This document shows, piece by piece, positions 60,319-64,000 of a stretch of 64,000 bases of DNA; the first letter of the stretch is position 1, and every line of letters starts with the position of its first letter. Source of the DNA: Otis tarda. Lineage: Eukaryota > Chordata > Aves > Otidiformes > Otididae. Below the pieces are notes generated by a model, which saw nothing but the letters and a program-made list of their open reading frames with translations, had not been told where the DNA came from and searched no databases. The translations under genes were made by a program, and so were the position numbers. The stretch is taken from assembly GCA_026413225.1 (NCBI GenBank), contig CM048555.1, forward strand, positions 78,561,785 through 78,625,784. The letters run 5' to 3'.

Positions 60319-63300
60319 GGATTCGGCTATCTAAGGTGAGACTATGGTATAGACACTCAACCAAAAAGAAAAATCCAATTTGTCTGCCATGCTCATCAAA
60401 AAGAAATCAAAGTGAAAAAGATCAAGATCACCTGGCAATAGCAGATGGTTTATGATAGCTCTTGTCAGAAAGTTTTGCAATATTTTTCCAAAAAGGGAAA
60501 AACCAGAAATAAGGTAATCACTACTGATTATTCTCTTAATCATTATTTATACTGATCTATACTTTTTCAACTTTCACATGTAGGAAAAAAAAATAAATCC
60601 TTCACTGCCGAGAATCAGTACATTGCAGATTTATGAGGGCCTCATATTTCTACAGAAAACATCAAAAATACTTCACATATCAAAAGTTAAAACACTGTCT
60701 ACCATCTACTCACTTTAACAGATGGGCTGTTTGTAGTACAGAAGAAGGGAAGGAAGGAAATGAATTACATCAAAGCACAAACCACAGCGTTTGAGTGCCC
60801 GGCTGTTCGGTGGCGCATCGAGTCCCAGATAACATACACATCACTCCTGCTCAGGTTCTAGAATATTCAGTATTTTTCAGAACAGATTTGCCACTATTTC
60901 TGGGAAATTATTCTATGAGTAAAAGGAACTTCTGCTCTTCTATTGTCAACAGTTTTCATGCACAAAGAAGAACATATAGCTCTGCACTTCCAGTCCCTAA
61001 TATCTAGTTGCAACTCTTGTTTTTATGTATGTCTTCTAATAATTCACATGTTAAAGATCAGTGTTTCAAAGTAACTAGTTTACTTATTGCTTATTTTCAC
61101 GAGTAATGTGAAAAAAAAAAAGTGTTGGTATGTAATTTTGCAGTTTAGACAAAAATACGTCTCAGCTGGTGATGGTTCTACTGCCTCCAAGAGCCGATCA
61201 ACAGCAGCATCCGAGCTGCATGCACACTAAAACCCGTTTGTGCATCCTAAAAATTGCTTCCATGATTCCAGCGCGCTGTGTCACACAGGGATACCTTCAG
61301 ATTCACCATATTTGAGAGCATCTGTGAGTCTGTCTCAAAGCTCTCTACCACGACTGCCTCAGCCTCCTTGCTCATCCCATGGGCTATGCATGCCCACAGT
61401 TCCTGGTTTTCCAAAGGTGGAACAGGAAGAAGAACCTGCAGAAGAAGCTCAAAAGCACCTGAAAGGGTTACATATGTTCCCAATCAGGAGAAATTCAGAG
61501 GTGCCCAGCATCTAGAACAAGCTTTGTGGAAGAAAAATAAAGTTTTGTGACATTATAAGGCAGGAGAGAGCATGCAGGTGTCTAGGGAACAAGAACTTTA
61601 TTCTTGGCAAGTGCAAACACCTTGGGAATGTTCCATAAATAACCTCACAAAAGAGGCAGGCCAGCACAGTTGTACTAAAAATAACATTTACAGAGCCCTG
61701 ACATCCTTTGACAATTAAGGAAAAACAATTCCATTTCTGAAGCTGCCTTGAAGTATTCTAAAACTTACGTACTAAAGGGAAAACAACAGCCTGCAACACA
61801 CCTCTGCAAATTGCAGTAAGCCACCACTTGATAGAACACAACCTGAACCAGGGGTTAGTCTTGATGAGCACTAAGAAATGCTCCTAAACCTCAGAGTTTG
61901 TTTCTTCTGATAACGTTCATGTCTGCTGCATGGGTCTAACTTTTTCTCATAGCTTTGAAAGTTCCTTTTAAAGCAGATCATTAACCGAGAGCTTCAGAAC
62001 TACTGTGATATTTCTTGAGCTACTTAACATCTCACCACACAAGCTGATAAACCATCCAAAGCCACAAGAACATAAGTAATTGTGATTTAAAATTAAATGT
62101 CCGAGAATATTGTGTCATATCTACTTTAATAACAAAAGCAGATTTGTTTGTCCTAAGTTGTTTTTTTCTTTTGTTTTTTTTTTTTAAAGCACAGCTTCAA
62201 AGTACAAAATAGCATTGGGTCACTCTCCGGGCTTTCAAACCGTGCTGCACGCTGCTGTCAGACCATCAATAAACTGTACCAGAAGAAAATGATAATGCTT
62301 TTAAAAAAGTAGCTTAAGGAAAAGCCTAGGATGCTGACTGTTCTATGCAAACTCTGTTCCTGAACAAACCGCCTATGACAGCTTTTTTTTTTCAGGTTTT
62401 AAGTTACCTTACTAATGAGAATAGTGTGACTAATTGGAAAGTCAAACTTCCCACTTACTTGGCTTTACCTATTGCCTTTCTAATTAATTTCTAGATTTTC
62501 ACATTTCTATTTGCATTACTTAAAATGGCAAAATGATGTTTGTGATTGGACAAGTGTCTTTCTTAATATACCATACGATGCGGTATAGTTTGACAATATT
62601 TAACAAGAAAAGATCTGCTCATTTCTGCAAATCCCCTGTTGTCCAAGACCTTGATAAGACAAAACATTTCTGTGAAATTCAGTGATCTAATTAGCCTGTT
62701 TGATTATTTGAAATAAAATTAAGTCTCCAAAATTATTAAATCACTGTGTACTTTTCCATCACATTAATTTGCTCTAAGCAGAGAAAATCTGAACACTTCT
62801 GAGCACACAAAAAGAATGACAAGTCTATGGATCTACACCTGTTTGCCCAAGTTAAAACATCTCTGATAACTTGTGATGAGTGGTCCATACCCTACTTAAG
62901 GCAATGGGTGACAGGAGATTCCTGTCACATGAGGGTCGGGGACAGACTGAAGCCTGGGACACCTCTGCTCTCAGCTCTTTTCCATCTCACAGAGGGGGCC
63001 AGCAAAAGCACCTCATACATAGAAAGCTTCCAGAAGCACTTGCAACCCTTCCTCTTTACCTCACACTCCTGCCTGCTCTTCTCATGACAGTCGTTCTCCA
63101 ATGGAGGTACTACCATCTTGATAAGGTTTTACCTTATAATTTATTTTAAGCCACAGCCTCAGTCTTTACCATGTTCAGAAAGCATCGTGCGTGTGGCATA
63201 CTGTTGAGTGTTTCTTGCCCATGATCTCTCTTCACTGATTTTGTATTTTCATGATGCTCCAAACACAAGGCACTACACCATGCAGTCACTCACAGGGAGG

Positions 63301-64000
63301 TTTCATCCCCTGACCTCATCTACTTAGCAACTGCATAAAGCCATAGGAAAATCCATTCACACAATGGATTTTTTTTTTTTTTAAGAGGAGAAGAATAAAA
63401 GATGGCATGTTCCAAATAAATCCACTTTGCTTTTCCATATTAAAATTCTGTTGGGACTCCCTCCTACTCGTGATTAATCTCATTATTCTTCAATTAATTT
63501 GGGAAGATCAGCAACTCATTTTACACTACCATCATTATTTCTATATAGGCTAGCAAAAACAAATTGCCTTAATATATTAAAAATAACATATGATGGCCAA
63601 CATTAAAGTTTTTTTTCCTCTAAAAAAGAACACAAGGACTAAAGCAATTTAAGGAATGTGCTTAATACTGCAAACAAATCTAGGCAAAATGAAGAGAATG
63701 CACGTCAAATCTGCAAACTTATTTTCCCCATCATCACATCCCATTAAACAGCTAGCTGTAACTTTATTAGTCTCTCTCATTTTTTTCCCAAGCATCCAGT
63801 TCTTATTTTGATCCCTTGTTTGTTGTTAAAATGGCAGTAATGCTTTACAGAAATAGCCTAAAATTAAGGCACTGTGCTTATTGCTGCAAGTTTTCAATTC
63901 CTTCATTGATATCCTTTTCCAACATCACAATGAAATCTCCCGAAAATCTAATTTCAAGAGTAATTAGCAAATTGTATTAAAAACAAATTAAACCGATCCA
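60319..64000. other. Unassigned non-coding sequence
   Basis: No CR1 seen. Bases 61150-61560 and 62830-63110 are GC-richer and carry overlapping open frames of 78-91 codons on both strands without recognisable motifs; they might be old repeats or exons, but nothing decides it. Otherwise AT-rich with short T runs (62180, 63370). Confidence 0.45.

Noticed and set aside
62827..63149. Overlapping 86- and 89-codon frames in a GC-richer patch
   Set aside because: No recognised family and no clear exon boundaries.
1..64000. Search for CRISPR arrays, operons, tRNA or rRNA genes, phage or plasmid modules
   Set aside because: None seen; the CR1 content and sequence character are those of a vertebrate (bird) nuclear genome.

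Overview
This is about 64 kb of AT-rich, non-bacterial DNA. It contains no recognisable protein-coding exon, rRNA, tRNA, operon or CRISPR. The best clue to origin is a set of CR1 (chicken repeat 1) LINE copies. Fourteen are clear or probable; two more are faint and ancient. Most end in the CR1 3' signature of repeated ATTCTATGAT units, truncated at the 5' side. Many recent-looking copies with this tail, in otherwise repeat-poor AT-rich sequence, point to a bird genome. I cannot name the species. The window looks like a gene desert or the inside of a very large intron. Layout: 1-1.3 kb is unassigned sequence. A minus-strand CR1 lies at 1.3-1.57 kb. From 1.6 to 18.8 kb no CR1 is seen over 17 kb, only A/T tracts, short microsatellites and some motif-rich segments that could be conserved non-coding elements. 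CR1 copies then lie at 18.8 kb (-), 25.0 kb (+, an older type), 27.3-28.2 kb (+, about 900 bp, open through its last 270 codons), 29.8 kb (-, old), 30.8 kb (+, very old, tentative), 33.6-34.6 kb (+, about 990 bp, frameshifted) and 38.7 kb (+). A dense cluster follows at 42.7 (-), 46.6 (+), 47.7 (-), 49.5 (+), 50.8 (+) and 53.1 kb (-). The last is a 97-bp tail piece at 60.2 kb (-). The only convincing protein-coding signal is the C-terminal part of the CR1 ORF2 reverse transcriptase at 27286-28098 and a decayed relative at 33636-34316. All copies lack the endonuclease and most of the polymerase, so none can move by itself. Points worth a second look: short direct repeats bracketing several CR1 copies; two near-perfect 24-25 nt palindromes in non-repeat DNA (42646-42670 and 54843-54866); a protein-like short reading frame at 36685-36930 (-); repeated growth of one internal T tract in CR1 copies; tail-to-tail inverted CR1 pairs; and the uneven CR1 distribution. 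I found no evidence of a new multi-gene system.
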